DNA from: Candidatus Sphingomonas colombiensis
GTDB taxonomy: Bacteria; Pseudomonadota; Alphaproteobacteria; Sphingomonadales; Sphingomonadaceae
DNA: 64,000 nucleotides
Direction of reading: 5' to 3'
Assembly (NCBI GenBank): GCA_029202845.1
Contig: CP119315.1
Coordinates: 2,077,001 to 2,141,000 of the forward strand
Positions 9,596 to 18,660 of this stretch are shown in pieces. A program made the translations under genes and the position numbers. How positions within the stretch are numbered: position 1 is the stretch's first letter; each line of letters opens with the position of its first letter. Below the pieces are notes generated by a model. That model was not told where the DNA came from and did not search any database. It saw nothing but the letters and a program-made list of their open reading frames with translations.

Positions 9596-9657
9596 TGCGC
9601 GCTGCCCGTATCGCGCCGGTGGTTTCGCTTGTTTCGCAAGGAGTTTCGCGTGTCTGA
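9592..9657 (+). CDS. possible 21-residue peptide bridging murB and ddl
   Basis: An ATG at 9592 overlaps the murB stop (ATGA) and opens a 21-codon frame ending at 9657, eight bases inside ddl, whose GTG start is at 9650. The peptide MMRAARIAPVVSLVSQGVSRV has no recognised family. Its geometry would keep ribosomes moving across the gap between murB and ddl, which otherwise lack an overlap, so it might act as a coupling leader. It could easily be chance in GC-rich sequence. Confidence 0.2.
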   Translation: MMRAARIAPVVSLVSQGVSRV

Positions 9658-10603
9658 TCGTCGTCCACTTCACATCGTCGTGCTGATGGGCGGCTGGTCT
9701 GCGGAGCGCGAGGTGTCGCTGTCGTCGGGCGCGGGGATCGCCGAGGCGCTGGAGTCGCTCGGCCATCGCGTGACGCGGATCGACATGGCGCGCGATGTCG
9801 CCGCGCGGCTGAGCGAGGCGAAGCCCGATGTGGTGTTCAACGCGCTGCACGGCACGCCGGGGGAAGACGGATCGGTGCAGGGGCTGATGGACCTGCTCGG
9901 CCTGACCTATACCCATTCGGGCCTCGCCACCTCCGTGATCGCGATCGACAAGGTGCTGACCAAGAACCAGCTCGTCCCGCATGGCATCCCGATGCCGGGC
10001 GGGCGGATCGTGAAGTCGGCCGAATTGTTCGAGGGCGATCCGCTGGCGCGCCCCTATGTGCTGAAGCCGGTCAACGAGGGATCGTCGGTCGGCATCGCGA
10101 TCGTCACCGAAAACGGCAATTACGGATCGCCGATCGGGCGCGACGTGAAGGGGCCGTGGCAGGAGTTCGACGAACTGCTCGCCGAACCCTATGTGCGCGG
10201 CCGCGAACTGACCACTGCCGTGCTGGGCGGCGCTGACGGCCCGCGCGCGCTGGGCGTGACGGAGCTTCGCCCGAAAAGCGGCTTCTACGACTACGACGCC
10301 AAATATACCGACGGGATGACCGAGCATCTCTTTCCCGCGCCGGTGCCGGACGAGATCGCGCAAGCCTGCATGTCGATCGCGATCGAGGCGCATCGCCTGC
10401 TCGGCTGCAAGGGATGCAGCCGCGCCGATTTCCGCTGGGATGACGAGCGCGGCGAGGATGGGCTGTTCCTGCTCGAGGTGAACACCCAGCCGGGCATGAC
10501 GCCGCTGAGCCTCGTCCCCGAACAGGCGCGGCACACCGGCATGAGCTATCCCGAGCTGGTGCAGGTGATCGTCGACGAAGCGTTGCGGGAGGCGGGGGTA
10601 TGA
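9650..10603 (+). CDS. ddl: Ddl, D-alanine--D-alanine ligase
   Basis: ATP-grasp ligase that makes the D-Ala-D-Ala dipeptide used by MurF. Visible: VLMGGWSAEREVSLSSG at the N-terminus, NALHGTPGEDG, the ATP-binding strand YVLKPVNEGSSVGIAI, and the Mg-binding LLEVNTQPGMTPLS close to the C-terminus. GTG at 9650 is chosen because AAGGAG at 9638-9643 lies six bases upstream; a longer TTG start at 9629 would place that site inside the gene. 317 residues. The stop overlaps ftsQ by ATGA. Confidence 0.95.
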   Translation: MSDRRPLHIVVLMGGWSAEREVSLSSGAGIAEALESLGHRVTRIDMARDVAARLSEAKPDVVFNALHGTPGEDGSVQGLMDLLGLTYTHSGLATSVIAIDKVLTKNQLVPHGIPMPGGRIVKSAELFEGDPLARPYVLKPVNEGSSVGIAIVTENGNYGSPIGRDVKGPWQEFDELLAEPYVRGRELTTAVLGGADGPRALGVTELRPKSGFYDYDAKYTDGMTEHLFPAPVPDEIAQACMSIAIEAHRLLGCKGCSRADFRWDDERGEDGLFLLEVNTQPGMTPLSLVPEQARHTGMSYPELVQVIVDEALREAGV

Positions 10604-11526
10604 GCCGCCAGCAAGTCCGCCGCTCCCCGCCGCGCCGTCCGGGTGCGCCAAAGCGCCGCAAGGCCTCGCTCGGCGATCGGATGATCGCGAAGCTGCCGGT
10701 CAGCCACGATATGCTGCGTCACGCGGTGACGTGGATTTTCCTTGGCGTCGGCGCGACGGTGATGGTTGCCGGCGCGACCTGGTTCGGCGTGCCGGGGATG
10801 ATCGGTGGCGCGGTGGCCGAGGGCGCCGGGCGTGCGGGCTTGCGGGTGGAGCAGGTCGATATCACCGGGCTGAAGCGGATGGATCGGGAGACGGTCTATG
10901 CCATCGCGCTGGAAAATCAGACGGTGGCGCGGCCGATGCTGGCGGTGGACCTTCAGGCGGTGCGCAAGCGGCTGCTCGCTTACGGCTGGATCGCGGACGC
11001 TTATGTCTCGCGGCGGTTCCCCGATCGCCTGCTGATCCACATCGTCGAGCGCGAGCCGGCGGCGATCTGGCAGAACGAAGGGCAGCTCACGCTGATCGAT
11101 GCTACCGGCACGCTGCTCGATCCGGTCGATCCCGGCCATATGCCTGCCGGGTTGCCGCTGGTGATCGGCCCAGGCGCGGCGCAGCAGGAGGCGGGCTATC
11201 AGAAGCTGCTCGCCGCCGCGCCCGCGTTGCGCCCGCGCGTGAAGGCCGCGACATGGGTCGGGAACCGGCGCTGGGATCTGACGTTCGACAGCGGCGAGAC
11301 GCTGCTGCTGCCGCAGGACGGCGCGGATCGCGCGCTGGTGAAGTTCGCCGAGATGGAGGGCGCTCGCCCGCTGCTCGGCAAGGGATGGGTTCGCTTCGAC
11401 ATGCGCGATCCGACCAAATTGGTCGCGCGCAAGCCGGGGCCGGAAAGCAATCGCGCTGACGCCGACCAGGGGGAAAATGGCGGCACCACCAGCGAGATGC
11501 GCGTCGCACGCGTCGGCGACGTCTGA
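10600..11526 (+). CDS. ftsQ: FtsQ, divisome bitopic membrane protein
   Basis: Divisome scaffold connecting early cytoplasmic proteins to FtsB/FtsL. It has a basic cytoplasmic N-terminus rich in Arg/Lys/Pro, one transmembrane segment around residues 43-62 (WIFLGVGATVMVAGATWF), a POTRA domain (VEQVDITGLKRMDRETVY) and the FtsQ beta domain with SRRFPDRLLIHIVEREPAAIW and later WVGNRRWDLTF. Length is 308 residues. Its place between ddl and ftsA is the usual one. The start overlaps the ddl stop. Confidence 0.93.
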   Translation: MSRQQVRRSPPRRPGAPKRRKASLGDRMIAKLPVSHDMLRHAVTWIFLGVGATVMVAGATWFGVPGMIGGAVAEGAGRAGLRVEQVDITGLKRMDRETVYAIALENQTVARPMLAVDLQAVRKRLLAYGWIADAYVSRRFPDRLLIHIVEREPAAIWQNEGQLTLIDATGTLLDPVDPGHMPAGLPLVIGPGAAQQEAGYQKLLAAAPALRPRVKAATWVGNRRWDLTFDSGETLLLPQDGADRALVKFAEMEGARPLLGKGWVRFDMRDPTKLVARKPGPESNRADADQGENGGTTSEMRVARVGDV

Positions 11527-11544
11527 TGAAGGGGGAACGGGGAT

Positions 11545-12807
11545 ATGGCTAAGGCAGCACCGGAGGGCCTGATCACCGCGCTGGATATCGGCACCTCCAA
11601 GGTGTCGGCGATGATCGCGCAAAAGGGCGATGGCGGCGAACTGATCGTGCTCGGCACCGGCCAGCGCGAATCGCGCGGCGTGAAGCGCGGCTATATCGCC
11701 GACATGGCCGCCACCGAGGTCGCGGTGCGCGAGGCGGTGGAGCAGGCGGAGCGGATCGCGGGGATCAATATCGAGAACGTCTGGGCGGGCTTTTCCGCCG
11801 GCGGGCTCGTGTCCGACGAAGCATTCATCGAATCGGAACTGAACGGCCACCGGATCGAGCAGGCGGATATCGACGCGCTGTTGCAGGAAGGGCGCCAGTC
11901 GATCGACCCGCAGGGCCGGATGGTGCTCCACGCGCAGCCCGCGCTCTATACGATCGACGGGCTGGAGGGCGTGAAGAAGCCGCTCGGGCTCCATGCCGAT
12001 CGGCTGGGCGTGCATATCCATGTCATCGCGGCCGATGGCTCGCCGGTGCGCAACCTCGATCTGTGCGTGCGATCCGCACATCTGGAGGTGAAGTCGATCA
12101 TCGCTTCTCCGGTCGCGACCGGCTTCGCCTGCCTGTCGGGCGAGGAGCGCGATCTGGGCGTGGCGCTGGTGGAGATCGGGGCGGGGATCACCAACGTCTC
12201 GCTGTTCGCGGGCGAGATGCTGGTCGGGCTGAAATCGATCCCGATCGGCTCGGCCGACATCACCGACGACATCGCCTCCGCCTTTGGCACGACGCGCGGA
12301 CAGGCGGAGCGGATGAAGTGCTTCCACGGCTCGGCCAACGCCTCCCCGCGTGACAATCACGAGATGATCACGATCCGCACGCCCGCACGTGAGGAGGATG
12401 GCGACGCGCTGCAGATCACCAAGGCGGCGCTGATCGCGGTGATCCGCACCCGGCTGGAGCAATTGGTGGGCGAGGTGCAGGCCGCGCTCAAGGAATTGAA
12501 GTTCGAAGGGCCGATCAACCGTCAGGTGGTCTTGACCGGCGGCGGCGCGGAGTTGAAAGGCATCGCCGATTATGCGCAGCAGGTGCTGGGGCGTTCGGTG
12601 CGGGTCGGGCGGCCACGCGGGTTGACCGGATTGCCGGAGGCGCATTCCGGGCCGGGCTTCGCAACGCTCGCTGGCCTCGCCTTTTTCGCGGCGAACGATC
12701 CGATCGATCTGCGCGGTCTGGCGCCGCAGCAGCAACAGCAGGTTTATCGACCGAAGGGGATCAGGGCGCTCAAACGCCTCTTCCAGACGGTGAAGGCCAA
12801 TTATTAG
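11545..12807 (+). CDS. ftsA: FtsA, actin-like divisome protein
   Basis: Actin/HSP70-fold ATPase that tethers FtsZ filaments to the membrane. Phosphate-1 motif ALDIGTSKVSAMIA is at residues 12-25. The SHS2 (1C) domain contains HVIAADGSPVRN, and the nucleotide-binding region includes EIGAGITNVSLF and VVLTGGGAELKG. The C-terminus IRALKRLFQTVKANY is the amphipathic membrane-targeting helix. Length is 420 residues. A purine-rich GAACGGGGAT stretch precedes the ATG. It follows ftsQ by 18 bases; ftsZ is 106 bases downstream and may have an added promoter there. Confidence 0.96.
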   Translation: MAKAAPEGLITALDIGTSKVSAMIAQKGDGGELIVLGTGQRESRGVKRGYIADMAATEVAVREAVEQAERIAGINIENVWAGFSAGGLVSDEAFIESELNGHRIEQADIDALLQEGRQSIDPQGRMVLHAQPALYTIDGLEGVKKPLGLHADRLGVHIHVIAADGSPVRNLDLCVRSAHLEVKSIIASPVATGFACLSGEERDLGVALVEIGAGITNVSLFAGEMLVGLKSIPIGSADITDDIASAFGTTRGQAERMKCFHGSANASPRDNHEMITIRTPAREEDGDALQITKAALIAVIRTRLEQLVGEVQAALKELKFEGPINRQVVLTGGGAELKGIADYAQQVLGRSVRVGRPRGLTGLPEAHSGPGFATLAGLAFFAANDPIDLRGLAPQQQQQVYRPKGIRALKRLFQTVKANY

Positions 12808-12913
12808 GCTGCATAATGGTTTTCGGCTGGCACGGCCGGGCGCTATGTTGCAGGAAGGTTAATCGACACGTCCGGTTGTGGGGAACGGCCCGGACAGGCG
12901 GAGTAAGTACGCG

Positions 12914-14395
12914 ATGGGAATCGAATTCATCACCCCGGAATCGGATGAGCTGACCCCGCGCATTGCGGTGATCGGCGTTGGTGGCGCGGGCGGCAACGCA
13001 ATCGCCAACATGATGCGCGCGGAGGTGCAGGGGGTCGACTTCCTGGTCGCCAACACGGACGCCCAGGCGCTGAAGCAATCCAATGCGCCGGAAAAGATCC
13101 AGCTCGGGGCGAAGATCACGCAGGGCCTGGGCGCGGGCAGTCGGCCGGAAATCGGCCGTGCCGCCGCCGAGGAAACCATCGAGGCGATGTCGAAGCGACT
13201 CGAGGGCGCCCACATGTGCTTCATCGCCGCCGGCATGGGCGGCGGCACTGGCACGGGCGCGGCCCCGGTCATCGCCAAGGCGGCGCGTGACATGGGCATC
13301 CTGACCGTCGGCGTCGTCACCAAGCCGTTCGCGTTCGAAGGCAGCCGCCGCTCCAAATCCGCTGAAAGCGGGATCGAGGAGCTGCAGAAGTATGTCGATA
13401 CGCTGATCGTCATCCCGAACCAGAATCTGTTCCTGATCGCCAACGCCAACACCACGTTCAAACAGGCCTTCGAAATGGCCGACGAGGTGCTGCAACAGGG
13501 CGTGCGCGGCATCACCGACCTGATGGTCATGCCGGGCCTCATCAACCTCGATTTCGCCGACGTCCGCTCGGTGATGCAGGAGATGGGCAAGGCGATGATG
13601 GGCACCGGCGAGGCCGAGGGCGACGACCGTGCGCTCGTGGCGGCGCAGAAGGCGATCGCCAACCCGCTGCTCGACGGCGTGTCGATGCAGGGCGCGAAGG
13701 GCGTCATCATCTCGATCACCGGCGGCGAGGACATGCGCCTGCTTGAGGTCGACGAGGCCGCGAACCACATCCGCGAACTGGTCGATCCCGACGCCAACAT
13801 CATCTGGGGTTCGGCGTTCAACCCCGAGCTGGAAGGCAAGATCCGCGTCTCGGTCGTCGCCACCGGCATCGAGGCGGAAGCCCGCACCGACGCGCCGGCG
13901 CCCGAGCCGGCCCGCGCGTTCAGCTTCTCCGCGCCGCGTCGCGCCGAACCAGCGCCCGCCCCCGCTGCCCCGGCCCCCGCGCCGGTGGCCGAGCAGCCGG
14001 CAACTGCTCAGGCAGCCGAGCCGGCGCAGCCGGAAATCGAACTGACCGAGGTTGTCGCGCAGCCCGAAACCGCCGCGTCGCCGGCCGATGAGGAACTGTT
14101 GCTGGGCAGCGAGACGATCATGCCCGAAGCCGCTGCCGCACCGGCGCCTGCCGCCGAGCAGGCGGCGCCGAAGGTGTTCGAGGATGATGCCCCGGCGCCG
14201 GCACCGCGCCGCCGCTGGTTGTCATCCGGCAGCGACGCCAGCGAGGAAGCCGCGCCGGCACCGCGCGTGAAGCTTGGCGGCACGTTGTTCGAGCGGATGC
14301 AGAATGCGTCGCGCGGCGCGGCGCGGCCGGAAGACGGCGAAGACAAGGATTCGCTGGATATCCCGCGCTTCCTGCACCGCCAGAACAACCAGTAA
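12914..14395 (+). CDS. ftsZ: FtsZ, tubulin-like division GTPase
   Basis: Cytoskeletal GTPase that forms the Z ring. GTP-binding motifs: IGVGGAGGNAI near residue 23, the tubulin signature GGGTGTGAAPV near residue 109, and NLDFADVRSVM in the C-terminal GTPase-activating subdomain. A long linker (about residues 325-475) is rich in Ala/Pro/Glu, then the conserved tail peptide DIPRFLHRQ binds FtsA and other partners. ATG at 12914 (MGIEF...) is preferred over the upstream in-frame 12878 because GGCGGAG lies at 12897-12903 and homologues start here. 493 residues. Confidence 0.96.
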   Translation: MGIEFITPESDELTPRIAVIGVGGAGGNAIANMMRAEVQGVDFLVANTDAQALKQSNAPEKIQLGAKITQGLGAGSRPEIGRAAAEETIEAMSKRLEGAHMCFIAAGMGGGTGTGAAPVIAKAARDMGILTVGVVTKPFAFEGSRRSKSAESGIEELQKYVDTLIVIPNQNLFLIANANTTFKQAFEMADEVLQQGVRGITDLMVMPGLINLDFADVRSVMQEMGKAMMGTGEAEGDDRALVAAQKAIANPLLDGVSMQGAKGVIISITGGEDMRLLEVDEAANHIRELVDPDANIIWGSAFNPELEGKIRVSVVATGIEAEARTDAPAPEPARAFSFSAPRRAEPAPAPAAPAPAPVAEQPATAQAAEPAQPEIELTEVVAQPETAASPADEELLLGSETIMPEAAAAPAPAAEQAAPKVFEDDAPAPAPRRRWLSSGSDASEEAAPAPRVKLGGTLFERMQNASRGAARPEDGEDKDSLDIPRFLHRQNNQ

Positions 14396-14420
14396 GCAGC
14401 ATATGCCGTTGCGGCATTCC

Positions 14421-14455
14421 CGCGCCGGCCGCTCGATCGTGAAGCGGCCGGCGCG
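14421..14455 (+). terminator. strong hairpin downstream of ftsZ
   Basis: A 13-bp perfect stem (CGCGCCGGCCGCT with AGCGGCCGGCGCG) and a 9-base loop lie 26 bases after the ftsZ stop. There is no T run, so intrinsic termination is uncertain; it could protect the 3' end of the dcw transcript instead. The rest of 14396-14668 shows no convincing gene. Confidence 0.55.
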
Positions 14456-14668
14456 GATCGCCGCAAGGCGGGCGGGGCGTGTCGCGATGTCGATGGCGTT
14501 CGCCGCTTCCCGCCCCCGGATCGGCGCGGGCGGGTTTCTGCCCGATGCGCGCGATGCCATAGCGGCGCTCGACGATTGCGGGCGGCGCGGCCATCGCTGG
14601 CGGCGTGGCGGCGCACGCGCTAGGCAATTCGGCATTCCGCCGTATCAGATGAGACATTTTCCGACGCG

Positions 14669-16579
14669 ATGAAGCGCACGATTTCCTTCGCCTTCCTGCT
14701 GCTGGCCTCGGCCGCCGCACTCCCGGCGCCTGCCGCCGCCCAAATGGTGCAGCAACTGCCGCAGGCCGGTTCCGATGCCGATCAGCTGGCCGCCGCGATG
14801 CGCACGCTTGGCGCCAATCCCCGCGATCTCAATGCGTTGATCAACGCCGGCGAGCTGTCGCTAAAGCTTGGTGATGCGAGCGCGGCGGCGGCGCTGTTCA
14901 AGCGCGCCGAAGAAGTCGATCCGATGAACGGCCGCGTGAAAGCCGGCATGGCGCGGATCCTGGTGCAGCAGGAGCGGCCGGGCGAGGCGTTGCGCTATTT
15001 CGATCAGGCGGCGGGTTATGGCCTCGATCCGCGCAGTTTCGCTGGCGATCGCGGCCTCGCTTATGATCTGATCGGTGAGCAGGAGCGCGCGCAACGCGAT
15101 TACCGGCTGGTGCTCAAGGCGGGCGCGCAGGATGAGGTGCAGCGGCGCTATGCGCTGTCGCTCGCCATTTCCGGGCGGCAGGACGAGGCGCTGAAGCAGA
15201 TCGAGCCGCTGCTCCGTAATGGCGATCGCGGTGCCTGGCGTGCGCGGGCCTTCATTCTCGCGCTGGGTGGCGACGTGCCGGGCGCGGAGAAGATCGCGAC
15301 GACGATGATGCCGTCCGGGCTGGCCGGTGGGCTGGCGGGCTTCTTCCAGCGGTTGCCGACGCTTGCGCCGGTGGACAAGGCGTTCGCGGTGCATTTCGGA
15401 GAAGTGCGGGCGAGCGCGGCGCGGCTGGCCGATGCGCGGCTGGCGCCGTCGCTGCCGCCGCTGGGGCCAGAGACGAGCGCGCCGGTGCGAGTCGCGGCCG
15501 CCACGCCGCCGCCGCCCGCCGCCCGCGCCGAAACCGCGCGCGAACGGCGCGATCGCGAGCGTGCGCGTCGCGGGGGCAAGGCCGCGCCGATCGCCGTGGC
15601 GTCGACGCCCGTCCCGCAAAAGTCGGCCGACCCTGCGCTGCCGCCGCCGCCGAGCTATCCGGGCAATGGCGTGGTCTTCGCCGCGCCGCAGGAAATCACC
15701 CAGAAGCTGCCGCCGCGCGCGCCGGTGCAAATCGCTCGCCCGACGCCGACGCCGCCGGTGGTGACCAATTCCGCGCCGCAGCCGTCGGCCGAGATCGCGA
15801 GCGCGCCGCCGCCCGTCGCCCCGCCGCCGCGTCGCTCGCCGCCGCGCGTGGTTGCGTCCAAGACGCCGGTGCCGCCCAAGATGAGCGAGGATTCGATCCT
15901 GGCGAAGATCATCGCGGGTATCTCGGTCCCGGATTCGGAGCGTGAGGAAGCGCCGCCGCGCGTGGCGGTGAAGCGCGAAACCGCGCCGGTGCGCGCCGCC
16001 GCGCCGAAGAAGGATCAGCCTCCGGGCGAGATCGCGGAGGCGAAGCCGGCACGCGGCACCGCGGCGGCACGGCGCAAGGCCGCCGCGAAGGCCGAGGAAG
16101 CGGAAAGCGAAACCGCCGACGCACCCGAGGCGAAAGCGACGCGCGGGCGCGGCAAGGCGACCGCCAAGGCCGAGGAAGAGGTCGCCGAGGCCCCGAAGAA
16201 GAAGACGCTCGCCGAGAAAAAGGCGGAGGAGGCCAAAAAGCTCGCCGCAGCCAAAAAGGCCGAGGAAGCGAAAAAGCTCGCCGAGGAGCGCAAGGCGGAG
16301 AAGGCGCAGCCGGCGCGGATCTGGGTGCAGGTCGCGGGCGGCGCCAACGAAGGCGATCTGCACAAGGCGTGGACATCGGTAAAGGGCAAGACCGCGACGC
16401 TCGCCGGCAAGAGCGCCTATACCACCCCGCTGCGCGCCACCAATCGCGTGGTCACCGGCCCGTTCAAGACGGAGGCGGAGGCTCGCGCGATGGTCAACAA
16501 GCTGGCGAAGGAGGGCGTATCCGCCTTCACCTTCACCAGCACGGCCGGGCAGAAGATGACGAAGATCGAGAGCAAGTGA
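14669..16579 (+). CDS. exported TPR/SPOR-domain protein
   Basis: Probably an envelope protein that binds denuded septal peptidoglycan through a C-terminal SPOR domain. Seen: a signal peptide (basic start, hydrophobic core, ends near AAAQ, residue 27), TPR-like helical repeats from about 45 to 200 (LINAGELSLKLGDASAAAALF), a Pro/Ala-rich stretch around 260-410, a Lys/Glu/Ala coiled region around 460-545 (KKLAAAKKAEEAKKLAEERK), and a SPOR domain in the last 80 residues (RIWVQVAGGANEGDL to GPFKTEAEARAMVNKL). It lies 273 bases after ftsZ, which fits a role in division. Length is 636 residues. The stop overlaps the next gene start. Confidence 0.85.
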   Translation: MKRTISFAFLLLASAAALPAPAAAQMVQQLPQAGSDADQLAAAMRTLGANPRDLNALINAGELSLKLGDASAAAALFKRAEEVDPMNGRVKAGMARILVQQERPGEALRYFDQAAGYGLDPRSFAGDRGLAYDLIGEQERAQRDYRLVLKAGAQDEVQRRYALSLAISGRQDEALKQIEPLLRNGDRGAWRARAFILALGGDVPGAEKIATTMMPSGLAGGLAGFFQRLPTLAPVDKAFAVHFGEVRASAARLADARLAPSLPPLGPETSAPVRVAAATPPPPAARAETARERRDRERARRGGKAAPIAVASTPVPQKSADPALPPPPSYPGNGVVFAAPQEITQKLPPRAPVQIARPTPTPPVVTNSAPQPSAEIASAPPPVAPPPRRSPPRVVASKTPVPPKMSEDSILAKIIAGISVPDSEREEAPPRVAVKRETAPVRAAAPKKDQPPGEIAEAKPARGTAAARRKAAAKAEEAESETADAPEAKATRGRGKATAKAEEEVAEAPKKKTLAEKKAEEAKKLAAAKKAEEAKKLAEERKAEKAQPARIWVQVAGGANEGDLHKAWTSVKGKTATLAGKSAYTTPLRATNRVVTGPFKTEAEARAMVNKLAKEGVSAFTFTSTAGQKMTKIESK

Positions 16580-17745
16580 GCGCCACCCACGCGCCCTGGG
16601 CGTCGCAACCGGCGGCGGGGCGCGGGCGGCTGCATCAGGAGCAGGGCGGCGTGCCGCGCGGGCCGCGCGACGATTATCAGCGCGATCGCGATCGCATCAT
16701 CCACTCGATCGCCTTCCGCCGGCTGCGCCACAAGACGCAGGTGTTCCTCGCCCCCGATGGCGATCACTTCCGCGTCCGGCTGACGCACAGCCTGGAGGTG
16801 GCGCAGATCGGCCGCACGATCGCGCGCACGCTTGGACTGAACGAGGATCTTACCGAGGCGATCTGTCTCGCGCACGATATCGGCCATCCGCCGTTTGGCC
16901 ATGCGGGCGAGGATGCGCTGAAGGCGGCGACGATGGCGGCGGGCGGGTTCGACCATAATGGCCATGCGCTGCGCACGCTGATGCGGATCGAGCGCTCCTA
17001 TCCGCGCTTCGACGGGCTGAACCTGACATGGGAGACGCTGGAGGGGCTGGCCAAGCACAATGGCCCGGTGCGCCATCCCGGCTGGGCGCTGGCGCAGGCG
17101 GATGCGGATGCCGCGCTCGAACTCGACACCTGGCCGAGCCTTGAGGCGCAGATCGCGGCGATCGCCGACGACATCGCTTATGACAATCACGATATCGACG
17201 ATGGCCTGCGCGCCGGGCTGCTGACGCCGGAACAATTGCGCGACGTGCCGCTGGTGGCGCGCGGCTGGGCGGCGGCGCGCGAGCGTTTCCCGGACATCTC
17301 CGACCGGCGGCTGTCGCGCGAGCTGGTGCGCCAGCAGATCGGGACGATGGTGCTCGATCTGATCACCGAAACGAAGCGGCGTATCGCCGAATCGGGCGTG
17401 GGCGATGCGACGGACGTGCGCGCCGCCGGCCGCGCGCTCGTCGCCTTCTCCGACGCGATGCGCGAGGAGGAGCGCGACCTCAAACGCTTCATGTACGCCA
17501 ATCTCTATCACCACCCGCGCCAGCTCGAGGCGGCGGCGGCCGCGCATGACGTGGTGTCGGGGCTGTTCGCGGCCTTCCATGCCGACCCGCAATTGATGCC
17601 GGAGGAGTGGCGCGCCGACGTGCCGCGCGAGGAACCCGCGCTCAGCCGCCACATCGCCGATTATATCGCGGGCATGACCGATCGCTTCGCGATCCGCGAA
17701 TATGAACGCGTGATAGGGCCGGTGGCGATGCCGGAGGGGTTTTAG
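16576..17745 (+). CDS. dgt: deoxyguanosinetriphosphate triphosphohydrolase-like protein (HD domain)
   Basis: HD-superfamily dNTPase that removes triphosphate from deoxynucleotides. The family signature RDRDRIIHSIAFRRLRHKTQVF lies near the N-terminus. The metal-binding residues are the His in RLTHSLEV (near 70) and the HD pair in HDIGHPPFGHAGEDAL (near 100), and a later DDIAYDNHDIDDG carries the final Asp. GTG at 16576 is chosen: it overlaps the SPOR-gene stop (GTGA) and gives 389 residues, typical for this short class. The open frame extends upstream only inside the SPOR gene. Confidence 0.92.
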   Translation: MSATHAPWASQPAAGRGRLHQEQGGVPRGPRDDYQRDRDRIIHSIAFRRLRHKTQVFLAPDGDHFRVRLTHSLEVAQIGRTIARTLGLNEDLTEAICLAHDIGHPPFGHAGEDALKAATMAAGGFDHNGHALRTLMRIERSYPRFDGLNLTWETLEGLAKHNGPVRHPGWALAQADADAALELDTWPSLEAQIAAIADDIAYDNHDIDDGLRAGLLTPEQLRDVPLVARGWAAARERFPDISDRRLSRELVRQQIGTMVLDLITETKRRIAESGVGDATDVRAAGRALVAFSDAMREEERDLKRFMYANLYHHPRQLEAAAAAHDVVSGLFAAFHADPQLMPEEWRADVPREEPALSRHIADYIAGMTDRFAIREYERVIGPVAMPEGF

Positions 17746-17874
17746 CCGGCGACGGCGAATCCGGCGCCCCGGCGGTGGGCGAATCGCGTTACGCGCCGTC
17801 TTTCCCGATGCGGATGCTTTGCTAGTGATGTGACATGACACGCGGACGGGCGAAGCTGGCGATGGGGCGGGGGG

Positions 17875-18591
17875 GTGAGCATCTGGCTGCTGGACGCGCC
17901 GGACGGCTTTGGCGATGCACGTCCGCACGCGCATCACGCGATCCAGCTTACGATCAGCCTGTCCGGCGGGCTCGAGCTGAGGAACGACGATTTCTCCGAG
18001 CGCGGGCCGGCTATCGCGGTCGACGCCGATGTGCCGCATCGCTTTCAGGCGCACGGCTTGCTGGCCATCATATTCGTCGAGCCGGAAAGCCGATCGGGCA
18101 GGGCGCTTCGCCGCATCCTGTTCGCGGATCGGGCACTGGCGTCGTTCGACGCCGGGCCGCTTGCGCCCGCGCTCGCGCCACTCGCCGCGGCGTTCGACGC
18201 CGAGACGACGGCCGATCAATTGCTTCAAGCCGGGCAACAGGCGGTATCCGCTTTGCTACCGGAGATTCGGGCGCCGCTTCCCGATCCGCGCATTCGGCGC
18301 GTAATCGATCGGGCATCGATGCATCTGGACGATTCGCTCGAACGCGCCGCCGACGCGGCGGGGGTGCACCTGTCGTCCAGCCGGCTCCGGCATTTGTTCG
18401 TCGAACAGACCGGCCTTGCCTTCCGCACCTATCTTCTTTGGCTGCGGCTGGTGCGCGCGCTGGATGTCTATGCGCAGGGAAAGTCGCTGACCGAGGCCGC
18501 CCATGCCGCGGGCTTTGCGGATTCGGCGCATCTGAGCCGAACCTTCAAACGAAACTTCGGATTGCCGGCGACGACGCTGGAGCGACTTTAG
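17875..18591 (+). CDS. AraC-family transcriptional regulator
   Basis: Likely DNA-binding regulator. An N-terminal cupin-like sensing half contains PHAHHAIQLTISL near residue 17 and VPHRF near residue 53. The C-terminal half carries two helix-turn-helix units typical of AraC: LERAADAAGVHLSSSRLRHLF and LTEAAHAAGFADSAHLSR with FKRNFG. Length is 238 residues. The GTG start follows a run of seven G. An upstream ATG at 17835 lies in another frame, so one miscounted G would add about 13 residues. The cysteine-rich mini-gene begins 69 bases downstream on the same strand and may be a target. Confidence 0.85.
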   Translation: MSIWLLDAPDGFGDARPHAHHAIQLTISLSGGLELRNDDFSERGPAIAVDADVPHRFQAHGLLAIIFVEPESRSGRALRRILFADRALASFDAGPLAPALAPLAAAFDAETTADQLLQAGQQAVSALLPEIRAPLPDPRIRRVIDRASMHLDDSLERAADAAGVHLSSSRLRHLFVEQTGLAFRTYLLWLRLVRALDVYAQGKSLTEAAHAAGFADSAHLSRTFKRNFGLPATTLERL

Positions 18592-18660
18592 CCGTTACGT
18601 TCAATCCGCGAGCGGCGGCCGCGTCTAGCGGAAACTTCTCACCAACTGAGGAGAACGACC

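Noticed and set aside
8606..12735. Very long minus-strand frames opposite murB, ddl, ftsQ and ftsA
   Set aside because: Codon-bias shadows of GC-rich plus-strand genes.
14396..14668. An 89-residue open frame after ftsZ (from 14403)
   Set aside because: Composition is Arg/Ala-rich as expected for chance reading of GC-rich DNA, it runs through the hairpin, and it has no ribosome binding site.
17835..17880. Extended N-terminus of the AraC regulator from ATG 17835
   Set aside because: It is in a different frame, joined only if the seven-G run is miscounted; the GTG at 17875 already gives a complete cupin start.
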